DNA from: Planktothrix agardhii NIES-204
Lineage (GTDB): Bacteria > Cyanobacteriota > Cyanobacteriia > Cyanobacteriales > Microcoleaceae
Length of the DNA: 64,000 bases
NCBI GenBank assembly: GCA_003609755.1
Contig: AP017991.1
Span: forward strand, 904,001 to 968,000
Reading direction: 5' to 3'
The notes below the pieces were generated by a model, which saw only the letters and a list, made by a program, of their open reading frames with translations, ran no database searches and had not been told where the DNA came from. Below are positions 16,946 through 26,418 of the stretch, one piece after another. The translations under genes and the position numbers were made by a program. Every line of letters begins with the position of its first letter. Positions within the stretch are counted from its first letter, which is position 1.

Positions 16946-17182
16946 TTAGTAGATGACTCTCTGGGATGATTTTAATTTTGATGGGAGTTCGTTTAGATTA
17001 AACGAAATGGAAGGAAAACAGTATTGATGACTACTGGTACTTTTCGAGTGTTGTTTTGTACCTATCGACGGTGAGCGAACTGGCACTGTAGAACTTACAA
17101 GACCATCATACCACAATAATCGTCTATTCACACCATCAAATCTGACAACCTCGATACGGGTAACTATATCTGTTCTATTCAT
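16946..17182 (-). CDS. Doubtful small ORF overlapping the end of the oxidoreductase gene
   Basis: The frame encodes 78 residues. Its ATG overlaps the stop of the upstream oxidoreductase (ATGAATAG), which would allow coupled translation. The protein has no recognisable motif and an unremarkable composition. It may be chance; it is listed because no other gene explains 16889-17174. Confidence 0.22.
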   Translation of the reverse strand: MNRTDIVTRIEVVRFDGVNRRLLWYDGLVSSTVPVRSPSIGTKQHSKSTSSHQYCFPSISFNLNELPSKLKSSQRVIY

Positions 17183-18293
17183 TCACCAAAAAGGATTCAA
17201 AATCCGGTACATTTACCCAAGTTCCAGTTGCATTGGATTCCTGGGTTAAATCCATTAAAAGTTGGGAATAAACCCCTTCTTTAAGCGAAGGTGTTAAACT
17301 TGTTCCCTGTTCAATTCCGGTTATCCATTGGTCAATCACTCGTAGCAAAGGAGCAATCCGGCCATCGGGATAAATTCGGGTAAATTCTAATACTTTGGGG
17401 ATAGGAATTTCGGTTAAAGGTTGCCCCTTTTGGCTTCCCCATAATCGAAATCCATGCACATAATCCTGTTGATTATCACTACCTAAAATTAATGTGCCTT
17501 CACTGCCATAAATTTCTAGCCAATGTCCCCGTCCTTGGTAAGTAACAGAACTTAAACAAACTTGACAGGGAGTGCCATCATTCAGTTCTAAAATTAGGGT
17601 ACAAATATCATCAGCATCAACAACTTTTAATTCTCCTCCAGCTTCCGGGTCTGGACGCAAGGAAATAGAAGTATTCAGTTGTCCACAGAGGCGTTTAATG
17701 GAACCAAATAACCAAGAAATATAATCAAAACTATGGGAGCCAATTGCCCCTAATACCCCGCCTCCTTTGTCTTTTTGAGCATACCAATTCCAGGGACGAG
17801 TTTCATCGGCACGGCTAGAAACTAACCAATCAATTTTGATTAATCTTTTTTGACCTACATAATTTTCTGCTAATAGTTGAGATAAATGTTGCCAAGCTGG
17901 AATAAACCGAAATTCAAAATCTAGGCTGGTAATACAGCCTTTAGATTGGGCGAGGTGATAGAGATATTTTGCTTCTTGAACTGTTAAGTTTGTGGGTTTT
18001 TCTAATAATAGATGTTTCCCGGCATTTAGGGCGATTTTAGCCATATCAAAATGCAAAAAAGGCGGGGTGGAAATGGCAACTCCTTGAACTTCAGGTAAAG
18101 CACAAATCTCCTCAATACTATTACAAGCATGGGGAATATTATGGCTGGAGGCGATCGCTTTGGCTTTGTCTAAATCTCGATGATAAACCGCAACTACTTG
18201 GGTTTTAGGATGGTCTTGAAAGGCAGGAATATGAACTTTTTTACCAAATCCTGTTCCAATTATGGCGATGCCAATTTTTTTGTCGGTTGTCAT
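17175..18293 (-). CDS. Gfo/Idh/MocA-family NAD(P)-dependent oxidoreductase
   Basis: A 372-residue sugar-type dehydrogenase. The N-terminal Rossmann motif is IIGTGFGKKVHIPAF (about 10-24). EKPTNLT (about 98-104) carries the catalytic Lys, and DFEFRFIPAWQ and GAIGSHSFDYISWLFG follow in the C-terminal domain, the latter holding the conserved His. The substrate is not predictable. A clear ribosome site (AGGAG, five bases upstream) fixes the start. No sugar-pathway genes are adjacent. Confidence 0.88.
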   Translation of the reverse strand: MTTDKKIGIAIIGTGFGKKVHIPAFQDHPKTQVVAVYHRDLDKAKAIASSHNIPHACNSIEEICALPEVQGVAISTPPFLHFDMAKIALNAGKHLLLEKPTNLTVQEAKYLYHLAQSKGCITSLDFEFRFIPAWQHLSQLLAENYVGQKRLIKIDWLVSSRADETRPWNWYAQKDKGGGVLGAIGSHSFDYISWLFGSIKRLCGQLNTSISLRPDPEAGGELKVVDADDICTLILELNDGTPCQVCLSSVTYQGRGHWLEIYGSEGTLILGSDNQQDYVHGFRLWGSQKGQPLTEIPIPKVLEFTRIYPDGRIAPLLRVIDQWITGIEQGTSLTPSLKEGVYSQLLMDLTQESNATGTWVNVPDFESFLVNE

Positions 18294-18378
18294 GGTTTCT
18301 CCTGATGAAAAAAGTTTTAGACCCGCGTTAAATGCAATTTTTGTCTACCTTAAATTAAAAATATTGAGATAATTCTAA

Positions 18379-18675
18379 CATAAAGAGGAATGGTTAATAG
18401 AAGTGGGAAATCGCCAGTGGGTTGTTTTAACCAAAGATGAAAAAATTGGTTATCGCACCTCTCAACTTTTGAGTATTGCTCAAGCAAATGTGAGGGTATT
18501 TGTTTTAGCTTCAACAAATTTGTCGGGAGATGCGATCGCTTTAACTTTTGTAAAAACCTTACCCAAAATGACAAAATTTGCTTTAAATAATCATCCTCCT
18601 TTTATTGCTAAAGTTTATCGATCCGGGCGAGTAATTTCTTGGAGAAATAATACAGAAATACTCCTAAGAATATAG
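18379..18675 (+). pseudogene. N-terminally truncated PIN-like (VapC45-type) protein
   Basis: The readable frame begins after an in-frame TAA (18376-18378) with EEWLIEVGNRQWVVLTKDEK and continues RVFVLASTNLSGDAIA and PPFIAKVYRSGRVISW. These are the C-terminal two thirds of PIN-like toxins of the VapC45 type. The first roughly 40-50 residues with the leading catalytic acids are absent. A GTG at 18403 could start a 90-residue protein, but it would lack part of the nuclease fold. Confidence 0.55.
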
Positions 18676-18692
18676 TTATAAATTAACTCAGA

Positions 18693-19667
18693 TTAAAAGC
18701 GGTTCGTGATTTTATTTTCTACCCATTCTATCACCTGTTTTCCTAAATAAACCCCATCCAATAAATCAATTTCTCGAATCCCCGTTGGACTGGTAACATT
18801 AACTTCTGTTAAATAACCTCCAATAATATCAATTCCCACAAAATATAAACCATCAGCAACTAATTTAGATGCTAATTTTTGACAAATCTCCCGTTCTCGA
18901 TCCGTAATTTCGGTTTTAGCAACCCGTCCACCCACAGCCATATTTCCTCTAAATTCCTGACCCGTAGGAATCCGATTAACCGCTCCAATCGGTTCACCAT
19001 TTAACACAATAATTCGTTTATCTCCGTCTTTTGCTTCTGGTAAAAAGGTCTGAATCATCACCGGATATATACCCTGTTGAGTGCTAATTTCAATTAGAGA
19101 ATTAAGATTGCGATCGCTCCCTTCCAAAAATAAAATGCCCTCTCCTGCTTTTCCACCTAAAGGTTTTAAAACCGCCGCTCCTTGACGTTCAACAAACTCC
19201 CTAATTACCTGTTTATCGCGGCTAACAATGGTTGTTGGAATGCAATCTTTAAATTGCAGGGCGTACATTTTTTCGTTCGCTGTTCTTAACCCGTGAGGAG
19301 AATTAACTACTAAAGTTTTTTCGGGATTAATATAGTCTAAAAGATAGGTAGCATACAGATAGGGAATCGTGACTGGTGGGTCAGTTCGCATGAACACCGA
19401 ATCCATATTTTCCAAGGGTTGAAGTATTGATTGACCCACCGAAAACCAGGGTTCCTCAACTCTCCATCTATCCTGATCTCTAATAATAGGAGTCAGATTA
19501 ACCGGGGTTAAAAGTGCCCAGGTTTGACCGTCAATTACATTTAATTGGTGAGCTTGTGTCACCCAAACTTCATGTCCTAAAAGTTGCGCTGCTTCCATTA
19601 AAGCAACACTGCTATCATGACTTGGATTTAATTTTTCGATGGGGTCAATAATGAAAGCAAATTTCAT
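18693..19667 (-). CDS. gshB: Glutathione synthetase
   Basis: GshB (324 residues) joins glycine to gamma-glutamylcysteine in an ATP-grasp reaction. Characteristic features are MKFAFIIDPIEKLNPSHDSS at the N-terminus, FMRTDPPVTIPYLYATYLLD (about 95-114), and the ATP-grasp core VLKPLGGKAGEGILFL and GDKRIIVLNGEPIGAVNRIP. The terminal FVGIDIIGGYLTEVNVTSPT supplies metal-binding residues. Glutaredoxin gene grxC lies 118 bases upstream on the same strand, a common cyanobacterial arrangement. Confidence 0.96.
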   Translation of the reverse strand: MKFAFIIDPIEKLNPSHDSSVALMEAAQLLGHEVWVTQAHQLNVIDGQTWALLTPVNLTPIIRDQDRWRVEEPWFSVGQSILQPLENMDSVFMRTDPPVTIPYLYATYLLDYINPEKTLVVNSPHGLRTANEKMYALQFKDCIPTTIVSRDKQVIREFVERQGAAVLKPLGGKAGEGILFLEGSDRNLNSLIEISTQQGIYPVMIQTFLPEAKDGDKRIIVLNGEPIGAVNRIPTGQEFRGNMAVGGRVAKTEITDREREICQKLASKLVADGLYFVGIDIIGGYLTEVNVTSPTGIREIDLLDGVYLGKQVIEWVENKITNRF

Positions 19668-19716
19668 CTTTATTTACAATTAACAGTTAACAAATCAAAC
19701 AAAATATGGTATAATA

Positions 19717-19775
19717 AATCCTGGCATTTAAAACCGACCGAGAATAAATTAGGAGTGTTTTATTTTGCCAGGATT
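19717..19775. repeat. 10-bp inverted repeat between grxC and gshB
   Basis: AATCCTGGCA at 19717-19726 pairs with TGCCAGGATT at 19766-19775 across a 39-base loop. It could be a weak attenuating structure or a small repeat remnant. Confidence 0.3.
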
Positions 19776-19785
19776 GAGACTAGAA

Positions 19786-20043
19786 TTAACCCAGTAAAGG
19801 ATTAAGTTTCCCTTGACTATCTAAGGCATGAAGATCATCACATCCCCCAATATATTGATCATCAATAAAAATTTGGGGAACTGAACGGTGACCATTAGCC
19901 CGTCGTGCCATTTGATCTCGTGCTACTTCATCCCCATCAATGCTATATTCGGTGAAGTCTACGCCTTTGCTTTTCAGCAATCCTTTAGCTCGGATACAGA
20001 AGGGACAGGTTCTCCAAGTGTAAATTTCAATGTTTGCTGCCAT
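19786..20043 (-). CDS. grxC: Glutaredoxin 3
   Basis: An 85-residue dithiol glutaredoxin that reduces disulfides with glutathione. The active site is CPFC at residues 13-16. SVPQIFIDDQYIGGCDDLHA provides the cis-Pro and glutathione-binding loop. It precedes gshB and is divergent from the protease gene at 20165. Confidence 0.95.
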   Translation of the reverse strand: MAANIEIYTWRTCPFCIRAKGLLKSKGVDFTEYSIDGDEVARDQMARRANGHRSVPQIFIDDQYIGGCDDLHALDSQGKLNPLLG

Positions 20044-20164
20044 AGAGGGTTGGTGGAAATTGAATCGTTTTTCCTTATGTTAATATAAAATCAAAAATTG
20101 ATCTATTTTATTCTGAATACTCAGACTAAACCCACCCAGACTGTCCTGATTTAAGTAAAGCAAA

Positions 20165-21604
20165 ATGTCAACTTATTTTTCTGTAATTGCGCCTCAACCT
20201 CGAATTGCTGTTCCCACTTCCGATCCTTATAATCCAGATTATATTGTACAACCCGGGACGGGTTTAGATGGTGTTGTTAAGATTCAAGATATTCATGGTA
20301 GAAGTTGTACAGGCTCATTATTAATTACGGGTAATCATATTTTAACCGCCGCCCATTGTGTCACCGATAAATTGGGGCAACCAGATTATTCTTCCCCCTC
20401 AGAATATACCGTTTATTTTAACTTACCATCGGGTCAAATAGCAATTCCGGTTTCTCAAATTTATATTTATCCCGATTGGAATCATGATTTTAATTTTAAC
20501 AATGATATTGCTATTTTAGAACTGGCTAAACCCGCACCCCAAGAGGCAAATCGCTATGAGATTTATACCAGGTTTGATGAGGTGGGTCAAGTGATGCAAA
20601 AAGTAGGTTATGGTGTTCCTGCGACGGGTAATTCAGGACAAAATAGCTATTCTGATCCGGTTCCAACTAAGCGTATAGGAAAAAATCGTTATGATGCTTT
20701 GGGGGAGTTATTTAATAGCACTCCTTACCATTATAATAATCAACCTGGCAAACAATTAGTTTATGATTTTGATAATGGTTTAGCCCAAAATGATGCCTTT
20801 GGAAAAGAATTTGGGATTAATGATTTAGGATTGGGAGCCGAAGAAATTAATATTAGTCCTGGAGATTCGGGAGGCCCAGGTTTTATTGATGGCAAAATTG
20901 CTAGTCTAACCTCCACGGGTTTTACCCCAGCGATGTCGGGTATTGATGTTACCAATAAATTAGATGAGAGCTTTGGGGAATATGCTTCCGATATCCGAGT
21001 TTCGGTTTATGCAGATTGGATTAATCAAATTATTAATCCTTTTCCCTATAATGGAAATGATAATATTATTGGCACAATTAATAACGATTTTCTCTATGGA
21101 TATCAAGGGGATGATACAATTAAAGGTTTAGAGGGAGATGATAATATTTTTGGGGGAAAAGGTTCTGATGATCTCTATGGAGATGAAGGTAATGATACCC
21201 TCTATGGAAATTTAGGATTTGATATTATTTGGGGTGGATTAGGGAATGATTTTTTAGCTGGAGGTCAGGATTATGATTATCTATATGGAGAAGCCGGAAA
21301 TGATACCTTAACGGGAGATTTAGGAACTGATTATTTAACCGGAGGAACAGGATCGGATCTATTTATTCTTTCCTTAGTAACCTCTGGTTCGGATGAACTT
21401 TTAGCAGATTCTATCATGGATTTTGAACCCGGTATTGATAAAATTGGTTTAACCCAAGGCTTGACCGAAGCAAATTTAATCTTGGAACCTTCAACCAGTT
21501 CCTCCTCTGACACAGTAATTCGTGTTGTGGGGTCAAATCAAGTTCTCGGAACAGTTTATGATATTTCCCCTCAACAACTTCGAGGTTATTTTATTTCCGT
21601 TTAA
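20165..21604 (+). CDS. Secreted trypsin-like serine protease with C-terminal RTX repeats
   Basis: A 479-residue protein joining two modules. Residues about 25-290 are an S1 (trypsin-like) peptidase with the full catalytic triad: His64 in TAAHC, Asp114 in NNDIAILEL and Ser235 in GDSGGP. Residues about 295-400 contain hemolysin-type calcium-binding repeats (GGKGSDDLY, GDEGNDTLY, GEAGNDTLT, GGTGSDLFI). There is no N-terminal signal peptide. This fits C-terminal type I secretion of RTX proteins, although no ABC exporter is adjacent. Calcium-dependent extracellular proteolysis is inferred. Confidence 0.87.
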   Translation: MSTYFSVIAPQPRIAVPTSDPYNPDYIVQPGTGLDGVVKIQDIHGRSCTGSLLITGNHILTAAHCVTDKLGQPDYSSPSEYTVYFNLPSGQIAIPVSQIYIYPDWNHDFNFNNDIAILELAKPAPQEANRYEIYTRFDEVGQVMQKVGYGVPATGNSGQNSYSDPVPTKRIGKNRYDALGELFNSTPYHYNNQPGKQLVYDFDNGLAQNDAFGKEFGINDLGLGAEEINISPGDSGGPGFIDGKIASLTSTGFTPAMSGIDVTNKLDESFGEYASDIRVSVYADWINQIINPFPYNGNDNIIGTINNDFLYGYQGDDTIKGLEGDDNIFGGKGSDDLYGDEGNDTLYGNLGFDIIWGGLGNDFLAGGQDYDYLYGEAGNDTLTGDLGTDYLTGGTGSDLFILSLVTSGSDELLADSIMDFEPGIDKIGLTQGLTEANLILEPSTSSSSDTVIRVVGSNQVLGTVYDISPQQLRGYFISV

Positions 21605-21661
21605 CTTGACCTCCCGTGCTAACCTTGCGGATGAAACTATATTTTTTAATGGATTACAACA

Positions 21662-22867
21662 ATGGAAGAAGTGAGTTCTGCGGTTAAACGACTTTATGAC
21701 ACCTATCCCTTTCCCCCTGACCCCCTACTGGATGAACCGCCCCCTGGATATAACTGGCGCTGGTCTTGGCCAGTAGCCTATAGTTTTTGTACGGGTCAGA
21801 AGCCCCAAAATCTTGATATCCGTATTTTAGATGCAGGTTGTGGTACGGGTTCGAGTACGGAGTATTTAATTCAACTTAACCCAGAAGCCTCGGTTCTTGG
21901 GATTGACCTGAGTGAAGGGGCGATTCAAACAGCAATAGAACGCTGTCGTCGGTCTGGAATTTCTACCCCCGGAACCCCCGCCCCGGAATTTGGCCGTTTA
22001 AGTCTTTATGATGTAGGACAGTTGGAGGGACAGTTTGATTTTATTAACTGTGTTGGGGTTTTACACCATTTACCCGATCCAATTCGAGGGATTCAAACCT
22101 TAGCATTAAAGTTAGCTCCTGGGGGGTTAATGCACATTTTTGTCTATGCTGAATTGGGACGCTGGGAAATTCAGTTAATGCAAAAAGCGATCGCCCTTTT
22201 ACAAGCAGAAAAACGGGGAGATTATCAGGACGGGGTGAAAATTGGTCGTCAGATTTTTGAAGCTCTACCGGAAAAAAATCGCCTAGTTACTTATGAATCT
22301 AAACGTTGGGGATTGGAAAATCAGCGAGACGAATGTTTTGCAGATATGTATGTTCATCCTCAAGAAATTGACTACAATATTGATAATTTATTTGAGTTAA
22401 TTGATGCTTCGGGGTTGGAATTTATTGGTTTTTCTAATCCTAATTATTGGAATTTAGAACGCTTAATTGGGAACTCACCGGAGTTGCTAGAACGGGCAAA
22501 TCAATTGAGCGATCGCCAGCGCTATCGTTTAGTTGAACTCCTTGATCCTGAAATCAGTCATTATGAATTTTTCCTGGGACGTTCCCCCTTACCCCTGAAT
22601 AAATGGTCAAATGATCAGGAATTATTAGCTGCTATTCCTGAACGTAGTCCTTGTATGAATGGCTGGCCGAGTCAAAATTTATTTGACTATAATTATCAAA
22701 TTGTGAGTTTATCCGATGCGGAATTTGAGTTTCTCAAAGCCTGTGATCAAAATTCCGAATCTCCTTTAACCGTTGGGGAAATTTTAACTCAAATCTCTTT
22801 TGATTTAGAGGGGGTGCGATCGCTTTTCAATCGACAGTTAATTCTATTATCAATCAAGCGGAATTAA
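21662..22867 (+). CDS. Class I SAM-dependent methyltransferase, 401 aa
   Basis: The SAM-binding motif I is LDAGCGTGSSTEYLI (about residues 57-71). GIDLSEGAIQTA forms the acidic loop, and INCVGVLHHLPDPIRGI is motif IV/post-motif. The fold begins after about 45 residues containing the sequence YDTYPFPPDP. The C-terminal 180 residues are an extra region of unknown fold. The substrate cannot be assigned. A second methyltransferase follows 124 bases downstream. Confidence 0.85.
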   Translation: MEEVSSAVKRLYDTYPFPPDPLLDEPPPGYNWRWSWPVAYSFCTGQKPQNLDIRILDAGCGTGSSTEYLIQLNPEASVLGIDLSEGAIQTAIERCRRSGISTPGTPAPEFGRLSLYDVGQLEGQFDFINCVGVLHHLPDPIRGIQTLALKLAPGGLMHIFVYAELGRWEIQLMQKAIALLQAEKRGDYQDGVKIGRQIFEALPEKNRLVTYESKRWGLENQRDECFADMYVHPQEIDYNIDNLFELIDASGLEFIGFSNPNYWNLERLIGNSPELLERANQLSDRQRYRLVELLDPEISHYEFFLGRSPLPLNKWSNDQELLAAIPERSPCMNGWPSQNLFDYNYQIVSLSDAEFEFLKACDQNSESPLTVGEILTQISFDLEGVRSLFNRQLILLSIKRN

Positions 22868-22894
22868 CCCGAAAGTCAACAGCGATTTAACAAC

Positions 22895-22931
22895 CGTTTC
22901 CAAACCTGATTTGATCTGGGGTTTGGAAACG
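22895..22931 (+). terminator. Perfect stem-loop between two methyltransferase genes
   Basis: CGTTTCCAAACC (22895-22906) pairs perfectly with GGTTTGGAAACG (22920-22931) around a 13-base loop, 27 bases after the first methyltransferase stop. There is no T-run. It is a terminator or RNA-stabilising hairpin. Confidence 0.5.
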
Positions 22932-22991
22932 AAACCACTCCTACAAAATAGGCATAGAAGCAGCCAGAGTACATTTATCTGAATAACAGTT

Positions 22992-23657
22992 ATGGAACGC
23001 ATACCAGAACCGGAAGTCATGGATAATTGGGAAGAAGCCAGGGAATATGATGCCATGGATTTTACCCAAGTGAATCAAGAATTTACAGAATTAGCGATAG
23101 AATTAGGGCCAGAAACCGGATTAATATTAGATGCGGGAACCGGGACAGCCCGAATTCCGATTTTAATTGCTCAAAGGCGATCGCAATGGCAAATTACCGG
23201 AATTGATTTATCGGCAAATATGCTATTCATCGGGAATCAAAATGTTGAACAAGCGGGGTTAGAGCAGCAAATTAAATTAGAACAAATCGACTCCAAGCAG
23301 TTACCCTATCCCGATGCTACCTTTGATATGGTGATTTCTAATAGTATTGTTCACCATTTAACCAATCCTCTGCTATTTTTTCAAGAGATTCAGCGATTAT
23401 TAAAACCTCAAGGGGGAATATTTCTGAGGGATTTAACTCGTCCGAGTTCTGAAACAGAACTTAATAGTTTAGTTGAACAATATGCACGAGATTGTAATGA
23501 ACATCAGCAAAAACTATTTAGAGATTCCTTAAATGCGGCTTATACTTTAGATGAAATTATTAATTTTATAGAATCTGTGGGTTTAGAAAATATGAGAATT
23601 TATCAATCTTCCGACCGCCATTGGACAGCAGAACGTTCCTATCGCCCTCCGAAATAG
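22992..23657 (+). CDS. Class I SAM-dependent methyltransferase, 221 aa
   Basis: A compact methyltransferase domain. Motif I is LILDAGTGTARIPILIA (about residues 45-61), followed by ITGIDLSANML and MVISNSIVHHLTNP (motif IV). It reads like the small-molecule or lipid methyltransferase group. It is unrelated in detail to the 401-residue methyltransferase upstream, so the pair is not a recent duplication. Confidence 0.85.
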   Translation: MERIPEPEVMDNWEEAREYDAMDFTQVNQEFTELAIELGPETGLILDAGTGTARIPILIAQRRSQWQITGIDLSANMLFIGNQNVEQAGLEQQIKLEQIDSKQLPYPDATFDMVISNSIVHHLTNPLLFFQEIQRLLKPQGGIFLRDLTRPSSETELNSLVEQYARDCNEHQQKLFRDSLNAAYTLDEIINFIESVGLENMRIYQSSDRHWTAERSYRPPK

Positions 23658-23769
23658 TAGTAATAGTATAATCCCAGAAACTCGAACCAACGAAGATGAA
23701 GTCCAACAAATTAGGGGATAGTGACTTACTGGTAAGCGAGATATTGGGAGGAGTTAAGGGATCTACCCT

Positions 23770-24366
23770 CTATTGAAACCGAACGGAAATAGCAGGAGGA
23801 ATCCCTAATTTGATATCAATAATGATATCTTTAAAGAGCGAAATATAAACGCTTTCAAGTTTATCATTACATTTTTTTGCTAATAAAATAGCATTGAGAA
23901 CAGCTACGAGGAGTTTATTATTATTGTTTTCTGACTTAATCTGCTCAATCATCTCATTTTTGATATTATCAATTGATCCCCGCAAAGAAGTTTTAATTTG
24001 TGGCAAGACTCCGGCTTCAATACTAAAACTATCTACTTTCAATCCTAATTGTTCTGCATAAGGGAGAAATTTTTGATATTCCTCAAGAATTAGATTAATT
24101 TTTTCTTGAGCGACAGCAGCCATTTCTGTCGTCTGTTCTTGAACCTGATCTATAACTTTGCCTTGAATTTGTAGGGCTTGTTCAGAGATATTTTGAACCG
24201 CTTTTACTTGATTTTTATTTAAAAAATAAACCAGTAAAACTAGAATGACTACAACCAAGAGAAATAGCCAGTTAGAGGAGATAGATGGTAAAGCATCTAA
24301 TTGACTTAAAACCGGGGGTAAATTAGCCACAGAGAAGATGGGCGAGAAAAATTCAATAGGTGTCAT
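23770..24366 (-). CDS. Membrane-anchored coiled-coil protein, unrecognised
   Basis: A 198-residue protein. One strongly hydrophobic segment (about 33-50, LFLLVVVILVLLVYFL) is followed by a heptad-rich helical part (QALQIQGKVIDQVQEQTTEM...) and then a mixed C-terminal domain ending IPPAISVRFQ. It may be a membrane-anchored coiled-coil scaffold. I do not recognise a family. Confidence 0.55.
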   Translation of the reverse strand: MTPIEFFSPIFSVANLPPVLSQLDALPSISSNWLFLLVVVILVLLVYFLNKNQVKAVQNISEQALQIQGKVIDQVQEQTTEMAAVAQEKINLILEEYQKFLPYAEQLGLKVDSFSIEAGVLPQIKTSLRGSIDNIKNEMIEQIKSENNNNKLLVAVLNAILLAKKCNDKLESVYISLFKDIIIDIKLGIPPAISVRFQ

Positions 24367-24500
24367 TGTCTTATCTTTAAAGTGCCTATGGTTTAAGGGT
24401 CTGATTTGCTAAAAATGTAATTTTAGCATATAATAAAAAAACGTCAACTGGGTTATTTACTGCTTGGCCGAGTTGATTCTTAATAAATCGTGACAGAGTT

Positions 24501-25445
24501 TTATGAGCCAAATAAAAACAACCATAGAGGTAAAGTTAATAATAATAGCGTAGAACCCATTGCTAAATTAGTAACGGCTAATTCTCGATCTAAATTAAAG
24601 GCTTCGGCTAATACCAAAGTTGCAAAAGCCGGAGGAGTTGCCATTTGTAAGACCAAAACTAATAAAGGAGATCCTTTTAATCCTAATAGTGTTAATCCAT
24701 AACCTAAAACTAAAGGCACAATTAACATTTTAATCGCTAAACTCACAGAAGCAGGTCGGAAATGATGCCAAGAATTAAGCTGACTTAAACGCATTCCCAT
24801 TAACACTAAAGTTAAGGCTACACTTCCCCAAGCAATGCCGCGTAAACCCTGTTCCATCGGATTTGGTAAAGGAATATTCCGCACCATTAAACCAATTACC
24901 ATACTAATTAAAGCCGGATTAGTTAATGACACCCCAACTAATTGCCAAGGATCTTGTCTTCCCATACCAAACCTAGCAGCTAAAGCCACCCCCAACCCAT
25001 AGGCTCCAATCACCGTTCCCAAGCCATCATAAAATATAGCCCAACCAAAATATTTCGGGCCGACTAATGCTAAACTTACAGGGAAACCAATATATCCCGT
25101 ATTTCCCACCATAGCCGCCAATAAAAAACTCCCTTGACCGGGGAGAGATTGGGGTAAAATATCCCATTTTGGAGTCCGGCTTTGCCAGTATAACCCTATC
25201 CCAGCTAACCCCGCACCGAGGAAAATAGCAGCCCAAGCCACTAAGGGAGCAATCCAAATTGAACCCGATAAATCAGCTTTTCTTAAAAAGGCAATAATGG
25301 CAATCGGAACCACACCCCAATATAAAATTTTACCTAAATAATAGGGAACAATTTCGGGTAATTTTCGACCCAAAATCCATCCGATTAAAATGCCCCCAAC
25401 CAGCCATTGATAAAGCGTTAAAAGTTGACTTATAGAATTAGACAT
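24501..25445 (-). CDS. AEC-family (auxin efflux carrier-like) transporter
   Basis: An integral membrane protein of 314 residues with about eight to ten hydrophobic segments. It shows the AEC pattern: GWILGRKLPEIVPYYLGKIL near the N-terminus, AAMVGNTGYIGFPVSLAL in the first half (conserved N-x-G-F-P loop), and MATPPAFATLVLAEAFNLD near the C-terminus. Family members export organic acids and other small anions; the substrate is unknown here. It is monocistronic and divergent from the M15 peptidase gene at 25546. Confidence 0.87.
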   Translation of the reverse strand: MSNSISQLLTLYQWLVGGILIGWILGRKLPEIVPYYLGKILYWGVVPIAIIAFLRKADLSGSIWIAPLVAWAAIFLGAGLAGIGLYWQSRTPKWDILPQSLPGQGSFLLAAMVGNTGYIGFPVSLALVGPKYFGWAIFYDGLGTVIGAYGLGVALAARFGMGRQDPWQLVGVSLTNPALISMVIGLMVRNIPLPNPMEQGLRGIAWGSVALTLVLMGMRLSQLNSWHHFRPASVSLAIKMLIVPLVLGYGLTLLGLKGSPLLVLVLQMATPPAFATLVLAEAFNLDRELAVTNLAMGSTLLLLTLPLWLFLFGS

Positions 25446-25545
25446 AAAGATTAAGTTAAAGTGTTGACCCTTGGCTGTTGACGGACAAGTGCTTGTGATG
25501 GATGACTAAATAGGGGATTATCTAATAAAATCGAGACTTTCATGG

Positions 25546-26418
25546 ATGTCAGGAGTCAAACCGTTGAAGAATTCTAGTCTGCCGAAACAGGCCCAAACCT
25601 TAGCCGATGGCGTAACAGAAGATATTCCAGAGGCGATACGAGATATTCCCTCGCTTCCGGTGGTTTCCTCTGGCTCCTCTGGGAAGCCGGGGCTATTCTG
25701 GAAAATGCTAGGGTTAGCCGTGGTAGCCTTCTGTACCGCCTTAGTTATGAATTATCAATTTGGAATTCTGGCTCCTCGGTCTGATATTCCCGTAGCCCAA
25801 ACCCCAATTTCTGTGGTTACGCCCTCACCTTCTGCGTCTTTGTCTTCAACTCCCCCGCCAACGAGTTCCCCAACCCCAACCCCAACTCTGACCCTTCCCG
25901 AGACTTTATTGGGTCATCTCCCCTATCAAGAAGCCCCGGAATCAGAGTTAAAAAGTATTACGGCCGATGGGGGGCATCGGTTACGCAAAGCTGCCGCCAA
26001 AGCCTATCAAGAAATGGAACAGGATGCCAGAGCTAGTGGGGTCAGTTTAGTTCCGATTTCAACCTTTCGCAGTGTTAAAGACCAGGAAACGATCTTTTTT
26101 GAAATCAAAGCCCAACGGGGACAAATGGCAACTAAACGGGCAGAGGTCAGTGCTCCTCCGGGTTATAGTGAACATCATACGGGTTATGCCATTGATATTG
26201 GAGATGGGGGCAGACCCTCTACGGATTTGAATGTCAGTTTTGAAGAAACCCCGGCGTTTCAATGGTTAAAAGATCATGCCGCTTTTCATAGTTTTGAGTT
26301 ATCCTTTCCTAAAGACAATCCCCAAGGAGTGAGTTATGAACCTTGGCATTGGCGTTTTGTGGGCGATCGCGATAGTTTGGAAACTTTTTACAAAGCCAGA
26401 AACCGGAAGGAAAATTGA
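25546..26418 (+). CDS. D-alanyl-D-alanine carboxypeptidase, M15/VanY type
   Basis: A 290-residue zinc peptidase that trims peptidoglycan stem peptides. One transmembrane segment lies near residues 50-67 and is followed by a Pro/Thr/Ser-rich linker (about 85-115), which places the catalytic domain in the periplasm. The zinc motif is SEHHTGYAIDIGD (about 207-219) and EPWHWRFVGDR (about 265-275) gives the catalytic Glu and third ligand. The next gene, an M41-like peptidase, starts within its stop codon (TGATG), so the two are translationally coupled. Confidence 0.88.
   Translation: MSGVKPLKNSSLPKQAQTLADGVTEDIPEAIRDIPSLPVVSSGSSGKPGLFWKMLGLAVVAFCTALVMNYQFGILAPRSDIPVAQTPISVVTPSPSASLSSTPPPTSSPTPTPTLTLPETLLGHLPYQEAPESELKSITADGGHRLRKAAAKAYQEMEQDARASGVSLVPISTFRSVKDQETIFFEIKAQRGQMATKRAEVSAPPGYSEHHTGYAIDIGDGGRPSTDLNVSFEETPAFQWLKDHAAFHSFELSFPKDNPQGVSYEPWHWRFVGDRDSLETFYKARNRKEN

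Noticed and set aside
18350-18574. 74-codon minus-strand frame
   Set aside because: Overlaps the PIN-like fragment, which has recognisable family motifs; this frame has none.
24490-24702. 70-codon plus-strand frame
   Set aside because: Lies antisense within the AEC transporter gene; composition is a shadow and no family match is seen.
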